From NCBI GenBank assembly GCA_934613645.1, contig CAKTTC010000004.1, positions 1 through 64,000 of the forward strand: 64,000 nucleotides of DNA, in the 5' to 3' direction. A program made the translations under genes and the position numbers. The stretch is from an uncultured Opitutales bacterium. Its GTDB lineage: Bacteria; Verrucomicrobiota; Verrucomicrobiia; Opitutales; Intestinicryptomonadaceae. This document shows positions 17,055 to 24,319 of the stretch, piece after piece (position 1 is the first letter of the stretch; every line of letters starts with the position of its first letter). Under the pieces are notes generated by a model. That model saw nothing but the letters and a program-made list of their open reading frames with translations, was not told the DNA's origin and made no database searches.

Positions 17055-17209
17055 ACCTATGTTTTCGTTGCGGCAAAATATATCTTCCGTGTTTTTTATT
17101 GAAAAACGAAAAAATTTGTTTGAATCTAATCCCGACAATTTTCGGACGCAAGCCGTATTTCCGCGAACTTTCACGTTGAAGGCAGTTGCGTCCCGCATTT
17201 TCAGCTCCT

Positions 17210-18964
17210 ATGGACTCATCGTTTTACAACGGCAAATACAAAGTTATAAAAACAATAGGTTCGGGAGGTTTCGGCGAAGTTTACTTGGCCGAATCTCCCG
17301 ACGGCGCGTTTGTGGCGTTGAAAAAAATAGTATCGCCCAAGGGGGTGGAACGCGAGCTTGGTGCCGTGCGCAAATACGCGAAGATTTCCGAGAGATTGTC
17401 GGACGCAAACGTCGTGAAAATTTCCGACATTTCCGTTTCCGACGGCGCGTTGTTCTACGTTATGCCGCTCTCCGACGGGCTTGACGGGCTTTCGCCGCTC
17501 GACGAAAACTGGCAGCCCGACACCCTTCAGGCGCGCATCGACGCCCGCCGCCGCGCCGACAAGTGGTTTTCGCGCGCGGAGGTTGTTGGGCTTTTTCTGC
17601 CCGTTGTCCGCGCCGCCGACGCTCTCGGCAAGGCGGGGGTTCTCCATCGCGACATCAAGCCGCAGAACATTCTGTTTTTCGGCGGCAAACCCTTTCTTGC
17701 CGACGTCGGGCTTTTGACTGAAGACCGCCTTTCGGCTTCTTCCGCAGGCACGCCGTTTTACAGCGCGCCCACTTGGTATTCGTCAAACCGCGGCAATCCC
17801 GATATGTGGGGAATTGCCGCCACTTTCTTCACCCTCCTTACGGGGAATTTGCCCGACCTCATCGGGCGTTCGGCGTATCTTGTTCCGCCGCAGGGCAAAG
17901 ACACAATGTCTACCCTCGACATTTTCGCTTGGGACGGCTTTATGGCGGTGATAAACCGCGCCACCGACGAAGATTCCACCGAGCGTTATTTGCGCCTTTC
18001 CGACATCGCGCGCGACATTTCCGACATTGCCGACAACCCGTCCTGCTGGGTAAGCGAATCGCTTGCGGCGGCAAAATCCGAGCCTCCCGCGCGTCCCGAA
18101 AGCCCCAAAAAGCACCTGTTGTTGCCGCTTTCAGTGGGTGCGGTTGGAGTCATGTTGCTGGCTGTGGTTGCGTTCGCCGTAATTATCTTCAACAAAAGCG
18201 GTCAGGTTCAGCTCGAGCCGCCCGCAACCGAGACGCTTCAAACAAAGACGGAGCAGCCCTCTCCCGCGCAAGCCAAGCCCGCTCAGGCGGCACAATCCGC
18301 GCCCGCACAGCCCACCGCTTCTGTTCCCGGGCAGTCTGCCGTCTCTGCGCCCGTCCAAACGTCCGACAATTCCGCAATATTCGCCGCTCGCCAAGCGTTT
18401 AGAAGTCTCGACAAAATATCGAAAGGCACAGTTCCCGACGCCGAAATAGCTTCTGAATTTGATTCCGTCTTGGCTAATATGACAAAGGCGGAATTCGGCG
18501 AAGTAGCCGCCGCAAACAGGCAAATATATCAATCGCTCTGGAGAGACAATTTCAAGCCGTTCGACGGCTTTTTGAAGATTGCGCGCGCCTACCGCAAGCG
18601 CGGTCTCGACGCCAACGCCCGCAGGCTTGCCGACATTTTCGTCAGCGCGTGCGCCTCGGGATTGCCTGTTCTGGATTTGAACAAAGACGATACCCTCGAG
18701 CTTGCGGAATACTTTGAAGCACTCGGCGACAAACAGGCAATGAACGCCCTCAAAGACGTTGTTTCGAAATATATCGACCAAATGATTGACCCGAAGAAAC
18801 GCGAATTGGACGGGCTTTTGAAAGTGCGCGACACGCGTTTTGCCGCCCGCGGACTGCCAATTCCCGCGTCTTTCGAAAAGCGAATCGGAGACTTGAACGA
18901 GAAAGTCGGTTCTCAGACCGCTCTGCTTGCCGACATTTCAAAGCGCGCCGAAAAAATGCAGTAG
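17210..18964 (+). CDS. Transmembrane serine/threonine protein kinase (PknB-like)
   Basis: A 584-aa Hanks-type kinase. The P-loop is GSGGFGEVYLA (about residues 17-27), followed by the ATP Lys in VALKKI. The catalytic loop is HRDIKPQNI (residues 146-154), and the metal-binding motif reads DVG rather than DFG. An activation segment with GTPFYSAP follows. A single membrane helix (about residues 303-326) leads to a Pro/Ala/Gln-rich linker and a roughly 200-residue helical outer domain without PASTA repeats. The outer domain is probably a sensor or scaffold. Start chosen at MDSSFYNGKY. It is divergent from the sigma factor gene. Confidence 0.88.
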   Translation: MDSSFYNGKYKVIKTIGSGGFGEVYLAESPDGAFVALKKIVSPKGVERELGAVRKYAKISERLSDANVVKISDISVSDGALFYVMPLSDGLDGLSPLDENWQPDTLQARIDARRRADKWFSRAEVVGLFLPVVRAADALGKAGVLHRDIKPQNILFFGGKPFLADVGLLTEDRLSASSAGTPFYSAPTWYSSNRGNPDMWGIAATFFTLLTGNLPDLIGRSAYLVPPQGKDTMSTLDIFAWDGFMAVINRATDEDSTERYLRLSDIARDISDIADNPSCWVSESLAAAKSEPPARPESPKKHLLLPLSVGAVGVMLLAVVAFAVIIFNKSGQVQLEPPATETLQTKTEQPSPAQAKPAQAAQSAPAQPTASVPGQSAVSAPVQTSDNSAIFAARQAFRSLDKISKGTVPDAEIASEFDSVLANMTKAEFGEVAAANRQIYQSLWRDNFKPFDGFLKIARAYRKRGLDANARRLADIFVSACASGLPVLDLNKDDTLELAEYFEALGDKQAMNALKDVVSKYIDQMIDPKKRELDGLLKVRDTRFAARGLPIPASFEKRIGDLNEKVGSQTALLADISKRAEKMQ

Positions 18965-19029
18965 GCGGCGTTCGGGCAACATGTTCGGGCATCATTTTTC
19001 AACGCGGCTTTCTTCGCCCGAACAGGCAC

Positions 19030-19064
19030 AAAAAAATCGGAGAATTCAGTCTCCGATTTTTTTA
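19030..19064. terminator. Bidirectional intrinsic terminator between kinase and acyl ligase
   Basis: ATCGGAGA and TCTCCGAT form a perfect 8-bp stem around ATTCAG, with A7 before and T7 after. It can serve both converging genes. Confidence 0.9.
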
Positions 19065-19071
19065 TAGATTC

Positions 19072-19121
19072 CGCATTCCGCTTTGCCGTCTCCGTGCGCA
19101 TTCCGCTTTGCCGTCTCCGTG
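19072..19121 (+). repeat. Two-copy 25-bp tandem repeat
   Basis: CGCATTCCGCTTTGCCGTCT plus CCGTG occurs twice in tandem, followed by a partial third copy. It lies in the gap between the terminator and the end of the acyl ligase gene; no function is evident. Confidence 0.8.
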
Positions 19122-19159
19122 CGCATTGTGCTTTGAAGCGGCTTTTGCGGCGTTGCCGC

Positions 19160-20818
19160 CTACGAGAAGCGGCAGATTTTTTGAATCTTGCCCAAGTCAA
19201 GCTTGCCGCTGCCGAGAATCGGGATTTCCTCCACTTTCACGACTGTTTTGGGAATCCACAAATTGGGCAGTCCCGCGGCTGTGAGCTTTTGGCGCAGCTC
19301 TGCCATATTGATGTCAATCGTGGCAAGCATCACCAAGGCTTCGCCCTTTGATTCGTCGGGGCGCGAGCCGATTGCAATCACGGGCTTTTCCTCTTCCGCC
19401 AAGTTCAACGCCTTGACCACGGCGTTTTCGACTGTCGTGTGCGGAACCATTTCGCCGCCTATTTTGGAGAAGCGCGAAAGGCGTCCCTTGATGAAAATGA
19501 AGCCGTCGGAATCAAGCTGCGCCAAGTCGCCCGTATTGAGCCAGCCGTCCACAAGGCGTTTGGCGTTTTCTTCGGGTTGTCCGTAGTAGCCTTTGAAGAC
19601 GTTGCCGCCTTTGAGGTAGAGCAGTCCCGTTTCGCCGATGGGCAGAAATTCGCCGGTTTCGGGGCTTACAACAGCAGCCTGCATTCCGGGGAAAAGTTCG
19701 CCCACCGACGTGCGTTTTGTGCGGCTCGGCTGCGGGCAGAATTTGCCGCGCACAAGCCCCTCGGGCAGGTTTGTGGACACCACAGGCGACATCTCCGTAA
19801 GCCCGTAGCCCTCCAGATAGTGGGTTTTGGGGAACTTCGCCTCCCACGCTTCGTCGAAGCCTTCGGGGGTCTTTTCCGCGCCCGCAATTACCACTTCGAG
19901 ATGTTCGAAATCGGCTGCGGTTGCGCGTTTGAAGTATGAGCGCAGGAAAGTGGGCGTGCTAATCATCAGCGTAGAGCCGCCGTCGCGTATTGCCTTGACG
20001 TTCGCAACTATTTCAAGCGGGCTTTGAACCGCCACCTGCTTTATGCCGTCGATTGCCGAAAACCAGATTTGGATTGTCTGCCCGAAACTGTGGAACAGCG
20101 GCAGATTGGCGTGCAGAACGGTATTCGCCTTTATTATGCCGAGATTGCGGAACTGCAAAATGTTTGTCATCAGGTTGCGGTGGGAGAGCATTGCCGCTTT
20201 GGGAGTGCCCTCCGAGCCGCTCGTAAAAATTACGCTCGCTTCTTTGTCGCCGCCTTTGGTCGGGATTTTGTAGTATTTTACAAGGGCTGCGGCGGGCAGC
20301 GTTTTTACCATCAAAAGTTTGGGCAGAATGGCCTTTTTGCCGAGCGATTTCAGGATTTCGCCGATGTCGCGGAAGTCGTCGGTCCACGGGAAGTCGGGCG
20401 AACGTTCGGCTACTTTTTCGCGCACTTTGTTCGAGCCTATTACGCATTTAAGCCCTATGCGCGCAAGTCCGCTTCTTGCCGCGTCCGCGCCCGACGTGAA
20501 GTTGACGTTTACCGCCGACTTCCCCGCCATAATGATTGCCAGATTCAACGCCACTCCGGGGAAACACGACGGCAACCCTACGCCGATTCGCTCTTGGGTC
20601 GGGAACTCGCGCTCTATGTATTCCTTCAGCGCAAGTGCGACCGCCAGCGTGGTGCCGCGGTTGACTTGGCGGTGCAGGGAATAGTCGTTTATATGCGGCT
20701 TGGAAGTGTCTTTCGACAGTCCCAGAACGGCGGCGTATGCCAGATTGTAGTCAAGCTCGGGGCTTTTCGAAAATTCGTCGAAATTGCTGTCGAGTATTTT
20801 TGCATCCAACACTTTCAT
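19160..20818 (-). CDS. AMP-forming acyl-CoA/acyl-ACP synthetase-like enzyme
   Basis: A 552-aa ANL-superfamily enzyme that would activate a carboxylate, probably a fatty acid, through an acyl-adenylate. The P-loop motif is FTSGSEGTPKAA (about residues 218-229), the A5 motif is EGYGLTEMSP, and the hinge is GWLNTGDLAQLDSDGFIFIKGR. The A10 catalytic Lys lies near LGSGKLD at the C-terminus. The central region resembles the ligase half of bifunctional Aas enzymes used for lysophospholipid re-acylation, but the acyltransferase half is absent. Start chosen at MKVLDAKI; an upstream in-frame ATG adds 25 unlikely residues. Substrate is not determinable. Confidence 0.83.
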   Translation of the reverse strand: MKVLDAKILDSNFDEFSKSPELDYNLAYAAVLGLSKDTSKPHINDYSLHRQVNRGTTLAVALALKEYIEREFPTQERIGVGLPSCFPGVALNLAIIMAGKSAVNVNFTSGADAARSGLARIGLKCVIGSNKVREKVAERSPDFPWTDDFRDIGEILKSLGKKAILPKLLMVKTLPAAALVKYYKIPTKGGDKEASVIFTSGSEGTPKAAMLSHRNLMTNILQFRNLGIIKANTVLHANLPLFHSFGQTIQIWFSAIDGIKQVAVQSPLEIVANVKAIRDGGSTLMISTPTFLRSYFKRATAADFEHLEVVIAGAEKTPEGFDEAWEAKFPKTHYLEGYGLTEMSPVVSTNLPEGLVRGKFCPQPSRTKRTSVGELFPGMQAAVVSPETGEFLPIGETGLLYLKGGNVFKGYYGQPEENAKRLVDGWLNTGDLAQLDSDGFIFIKGRLSRFSKIGGEMVPHTTVENAVVKALNLAEEEKPVIAIGSRPDESKGEALVMLATIDINMAELRQKLTAAGLPNLWIPKTVVKVEEIPILGSGKLDLGKIQKICRFS

Positions 20819-20834
20819 ATAGGCTAAGTCGGTT

Positions 20835-20862
20835 GTTATCGGGTTAATTTTGTTTGTTTCAA
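20835..20862 (-). promoter_or_regulatory. Candidate promoter of the acyl ligase gene
   Basis: On the minus strand TTGAAA and GATAAC are separated by 16 bases, ending 16 bases before the chosen start codon. Confidence 0.45.
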
Positions 20863-20904
20863 ATTGGCAGAACGCCCCGCGCGCGTCAAGCATATACGGC
20901 GTAT

Positions 20905-20941
20905 ACGGCGCGTGTTTGCGCGCGCAACGCGCCGTTTTTTT
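20905..20941 (+). terminator. Orphan intrinsic terminator upstream of the fumarase promoter
   Basis: ACGGCGCGT pairs with ACGCGCCGT around a 13-base GC-rich loop, followed by eight T residues (20935-20942). It points in the plus direction, yet no plus-strand gene lies before it, and it precedes the fumarase promoter. It may end an antisense or short RNA, or insulate the fumarase promoter. Confidence 0.72.
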
Positions 20942-20953
20942 TGTCGAAAAGGC

Positions 20954-20982
20954 TTGAGTTCGCTTTCGGTTTGTCGAATAAT
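20954..20982 (+). promoter_or_regulatory. Promoter of fumarase
   Basis: TTGAGT and AATAAT are separated by 17 bases, with the fumarase ATG 31 bases beyond the -10 box. Confidence 0.62.
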
Positions 20983-21012
20983 ATCGGTAAATTTCAAAAC
21001 AAAGAATTCATT

Positions 21013-22632
21013 ATGACACCTCCGTTTGAATACCAGAAAATGTTCCCGCTCGGGAAAGACGAAACAACAAAATACCGTCTCCTGACAAAGGAATACGTCT
21101 CAACCGCCGAATTCGAAGGCAAGAAAATCCTCAAAATCCAGCCCGAAGGTCTGGCGGTTTTGGCGAGAGCCGCAATGCGCGACGTGTCGTTCTTCCTCCG
21201 TCCCGCGCACTTGGAGCTTGTTGCGAAAATCCTCAAAGACCCCGAAGCAAGCGACAACGACAAAAGCGTTGCCCTTACAATGCTCCGCAACGCCGAAGTG
21301 GCTTCAATGGGCAAGCTCCCCTTCTGCCAAGACACGGGAACGGCAACAATCGTGGCCAAGAAAGGCCAGCGCGTCTGGACTGACTGCTGCGACGAAGAAT
21401 ACCTCTCCAAGGGCGTCTACGACTGCTACACGCAGGAAAATCTCCGCTACTCGCAAAACGCCCCGCTTACCATGTGGGACGAAGTCAACACGGGCTGCAA
21501 TCTGCCCGCGCAAATCGACATTTTCTCCACCGATACCGACAAATACGAATTCCTCTTTGTGGCAAAAGGCGGCGGCTCGGCAAACAAAACATACCTCTAT
21601 CAGGAAACAAAGGCAATTCTCACTCCCGAACGCCTCATTCCGTTCATGATTGAGAAAATGAAAAGCCTCGGAACTGCCGCGTGCCCGCCGTATCACATCG
21701 CGTTCGTAATCGGCGGAACAAGCGCGGAAGCGTGCCTGAAGAACGTGAAGCTCGCCTCCACAAAGTATCTCGACACCCTGCCCACAAAGGGCAACAAGCT
21801 CGGACATGCCTTCCGCGACGTGGAGCTTGAAAAACGCATTCTCGAAGAGGCGCGCAAGCTCGGAATCGGCGCGCAGTTCGGCGGCGCAAACTTCGCCCTC
21901 GACGTCCGCATTATCCGCATGCCCCGCCACGGCGCAAGCTGCCCGATAGGTCTGGGCGTTTCGTGCTCTGCCGACAGAAACATGAAAGCGAAAATCGACG
22001 AAAACGGCATTTGGCTCGAACAGCTTGAATTCGACCCCGGCAAGTATATTCCCGCAGAGTATCGCGGCGTAAACACTGCCGACGGCGCGGTTGCAATAGA
22101 CCTCAACCAGCCCATGAAGGACATCTTGGCGGAGCTTTCGAAGTATCCCGTGAAAACGCGCCTGAAGCTTACGGGCACGATTATCGTCGGGCGCGACATT
22201 GCCCACGCCAAGCTCAAGGAGCGTCTCGACAGGGGCGAAGGTCTGCCGCAATACATCAAGGATCACCCCATCTACTACGCAGGCCCCGCAAAGACTCCCG
22301 AGGGTATGCCGTCGGGCTCGTTCGGGCCGACGACCGCGGGCAGAATGGACCCGTATGTCGATTTGTTCCAGTCGAACGGCGGAAGCATGATAATGATTGC
22401 TAAGGGCAACCGCTCGCAAGTGGTGACCGACTCCTGCAAGAAGCACGGCGGTTTCTACTTGGGCTCGATTGGCGGGCCTGCTGCGTTGTTGGCAAAGGAA
22501 AACATCAAGAAGGTGGAATTGCTTGAGTATCCCGAGTTGGGTATGGAGGCGATTTGGAAGATTGATGTGGTCGATTTCCCTGCGTTTATTTTGGTGGATG
22601 ATAAGGGGAATGACTTCTTCAAGCAACTTTAG
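21013..22632 (+). CDS. Class I fumarate hydratase (iron-sulfur type)
   Basis: A 539-aa single-chain class I fumarase, which interconverts fumarate and malate using a labile [4Fe-4S] cluster. Likely cluster cysteines are in PFCQDTGT (about residue 104), GCNLPA or TSAEAC, and ASCPIGLG. The C-terminal beta domain carries GPTTAGRMDPYVD and GGPAALLAKE, typical of the FumA/FumB type. The start is at MTPPFEYQ; upstream in-frame codons run through the promoter. Size matches the fused E. coli type rather than the split alpha/beta form. The stop codon is directly followed by a family B repeat. An oxygen-sensitive enzyme of this kind fits an anaerobic or microaerobic host. Confidence 0.94.
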   Translation: MTPPFEYQKMFPLGKDETTKYRLLTKEYVSTAEFEGKKILKIQPEGLAVLARAAMRDVSFFLRPAHLELVAKILKDPEASDNDKSVALTMLRNAEVASMGKLPFCQDTGTATIVAKKGQRVWTDCCDEEYLSKGVYDCYTQENLRYSQNAPLTMWDEVNTGCNLPAQIDIFSTDTDKYEFLFVAKGGGSANKTYLYQETKAILTPERLIPFMIEKMKSLGTAACPPYHIAFVIGGTSAEACLKNVKLASTKYLDTLPTKGNKLGHAFRDVELEKRILEEARKLGIGAQFGGANFALDVRIIRMPRHGASCPIGLGVSCSADRNMKAKIDENGIWLEQLEFDPGKYIPAEYRGVNTADGAVAIDLNQPMKDILAELSKYPVKTRLKLTGTIIVGRDIAHAKLKERLDRGEGLPQYIKDHPIYYAGPAKTPEGMPSGSFGPTTAGRMDPYVDLFQSNGGSMIMIAKGNRSQVVTDSCKKHGGFYLGSIGGPAALLAKENIKKVELLEYPELGMEAIWKIDVVDFPAFILVDDKGNDFFKQL

Positions 22633-23083
22633 AACGCGTGACCACAAAAGTTGCCGAAGGCAAGCTTTTGGGGAGAATAAAACACGGAGTGTTTTACCCG
22701 AAGGGCGACCACGTTTACGTGGGAAGCTTTGCCGTAGGCAAAGAGCCGAGCGAAGCGAGTGCCGAGACATTTGTGAAACAAATGCGAGTTCAAAACAGCG
22801 CGGATTTTGCATAAGCAAAACCAAGCGAGCGAGTTCAAATTGGCTTGATGCTACGTTTCAAAAAAGAATTTGCAGTGGAGCAGTAGGTCTACTACAGCCG
22901 CCACCGCAAATTTTTTTTGAAGCCTCGCCTGAAGCTCAATTTGTATTCGCTCGCACAAGAGTGTTTCTCTTGCGCCGATGAAATAAAGGCGCAATTCAAC
23001 GTCTCACCCCTACGGGGTAATTGCTACGCAATTATACTTCCCAAAAGCTTGCCTGCGGCAACTTTTGTGATGACGCGTTCTAG
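22631..23083. repeat. Inverted-repeat-bounded element, family B (full copy), MITE-like
   Basis: About 45-bp terminal inverted repeats bound the element: AGAACGCGT at the left, then ACAAAAGTTGCCG and AGGCAAGCTTTTGGG, with the mirror copy ending ACGCGTTCT at the right. The left end overlaps the fumarase stop codon. The left half holds a run of tri-loop hairpins; the right half is nearly identical to 3330-3544. No transposase is encoded. I see no target duplication. Confidence 0.8.
22641..22830 (+). repeat. Array of short tri-loop hairpins behind fumarase
   Basis: Consecutive small inverted repeats: TTGCC-GAA-GGCAA, AAAACAC-GGA-GTGTTTT, CCC-GAA-GGG, CCACGT-TT-ACGTGG, CTTTGCC-GTA-GGCAAAG, CATTTGT-GAA-ACAAATG and TTTTGC-ATAA-GCAAAA. 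Most loops are GNA trinucleotides, known to give very stable DNA mini-hairpins. No open reading frame of interest is present. Confidence 0.75.
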
Positions 23084-23497
23084 AGAAACACGGGCTTTAA
23101 CGAATAATCAAAGCGGCATTGGCTATCCCAATCCGCGCCGCTTTAGGAAATGTAAAAAACGTTTCACTGTTTATTGTTGCTCGGTCACGTAGGCTAACTA
23201 CGCTCCCATCGCAACAAAAACGTGAAGCCTTGCCTAAAACTACGTTTGACGCGTTCTCAAGGGACGCAAACCGCGCGTCAATTTGTGTTTTGGGCTTTAA
23301 CCAAAGAGCAAAGGCGTATTGGCTTTGCCAATCGCCGCCACTTTAGAAAACGTAAAAAATGCCCGAGAGCGTTTCTTGCGGCGGCTTTAATAATCAACGG
23401 CGATTGAACTTTGTTCAATATGTCAAAATTTTTATGCAAAAACTTCAATCTCCAAGTAAAGGCGAATTGCCTGTGGCAATCGCCGCCGCTTTCGAAA
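23084..23497. repeat. Nested degenerate repeats (families B and C) without genes
   Basis: Family C hairpins occur at 23108-23160, 23306-23362 and 23456-23510; each has AAAGGCG or AAGCGGC, an ATTG...CAAT stem, CGCCGCC, CTTT and then TAAAAAA. A diverged family B core lies at 23160-23262 (TTGTTGC...GCAACAA around GTAGGCTAACTAC, ending ACGCGTTC). An extra hairpin ATTGAAC-TTT-GTTCAAT lies at 23403-23419. I see no supported coding region. Confidence 0.7.
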
Positions 23498-24037
23498 TTA
23501 TAAAAAACACGCTTTTGAAAAAGAGAGGAAGTAGATAAGGGTAAAATGCTCGGGCGGGGTGTTGTTTTTTTGCCAAAGGATTTCAATGCCCATTTGGCGG
23601 GCTATGGCGGGAATGTCGTAGCCGAGTGCTTCGGGTGAGGGGCGCATTTTTTCGGGAGTCGGGCAGGGGAGGTTTTTTGCGCGCGGACAGTCGGCGGCGT
23701 GCGGACAAATGCAAGTGCCCGCCAAGAGCGCGAGCGAGCACGGAGCGCGCTTTTCGAGATTCAGTAAAATCGGGTCGAAAACTTTTCGGACGGAGTCTGT
23801 GTATTGCTTCGCGGAAAGATTCGTGCATAGCGGACGGAACTTGACGGCGATGATTTTGGCGGATTTTATTTGATATTTTTTAAGTTCGGCGTCGGCAAAG
23901 GGCGGACACGCCCAAATTCTGCCGAAATTCGGACAATTTCCGCATTGCGGTGCGGGAATTTTGAATTGCTTGAGGGCGTCGGGCGGAAAAAATTGCGTGC
24001 GGATTTCGAAAATGTCGGCAATGTCGGATACGGTCAT
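23498..24037 (-). CDS. Predicted metal-binding protein, DUF2284 family
   Basis: A 179-aa cysteine-rich cytoplasmic protein. The family signature CGNCPNFGRIWACPPF lies near residues 32-47, followed by further cysteines in LCTN, APCSL, CICPHAADCPRA and LPCPTPEKMRPS. The spacing suggests one or two Fe-S clusters or a corrinoid/metal-related function, but the family's activity is unknown. I start it at MTVSDIADIF (24035-24037). The last codons and the stop lie inside a family C repeat, so the C-terminus may have been altered by repeat insertion. Confidence 0.82.
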   Translation of the reverse strand: MTVSDIADIFEIRTQFFPPDALKQFKIPAPQCGNCPNFGRIWACPPFADAELKKYQIKSAKIIAVKFRPLCTNLSAKQYTDSVRKVFDPILLNLEKRAPCSLALLAGTCICPHAADCPRAKNLPCPTPEKMRPSPEALGYDIPAIARQMGIEILWQKNNTPPEHFTLIYFLSFSKACFL

Positions 24038-24117
24038 ATTGGGCTTAGAATGTAGAGTTTTCGGGGGTTTCACAAATAAAAAAGGCTGTTTTTGCAAGAA
24101 AAAATGAAAAAAAATAG

Positions 24118-24149
24118 TTGACGCGCCCCCGATAAGGGTTCACTCTACA
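24118..24149 (+). promoter_or_regulatory. Candidate promoter for tRNA-Thr/tuf
   Basis: TTGACG at 24118 is followed by a TCTACA/TACATC box 20-22 bases later, longer than ideal. The region between DUF2284 and the tRNA has no gene. A similar TTCA..ACA pattern follows the -35 boxes before rpsL and rplC. Confidence 0.4.
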
Positions 24150-24197
24150 TCACTTTCAATAAAAGAAACGCCAGACAACTGGCGGCTTTTAAGTGTC

Positions 24198-24270
24198 GCC
24201 TCGGTAGCTCAGCAGGTAGAGCACGTCCTTGGTAAGGACGGGGTCGGCGGTTCAAATCCGCTCTGAGGCT
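24198..24270 (+). tRNA. tRNA-Thr (anticodon GGT)
   Basis: A 73-nt cloverleaf. Acceptor GCCTCGG pairs with CTGAGGC (one G-T). The D arm is GCTC...GAGC. The anticodon stem CGTCC/GGACG holds the loop TTGGTAA with GGT at 24231-24233, and the T arm is GGCGG-TTCAAAT-CCGCT. CCA is not encoded. The tRNA-Thr, tuf, tRNA-Trp, secE order is conserved in many bacteria. A 9-bp inverted repeat (24152-24160 and 24276-24284) flanks it. Confidence 0.95.
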
Positions 24271-24319
24271 GGCTCATTGAAAGTCATCAAATAAACCTAA
24301 AAAAAGAAACCGAAGAACC

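Noticed and set aside
22631..23510. Integron attC array or complete insertion sequence
   Set aside because: No integrase or transposase reading frame is present, and the arrays carry no gene cassettes.
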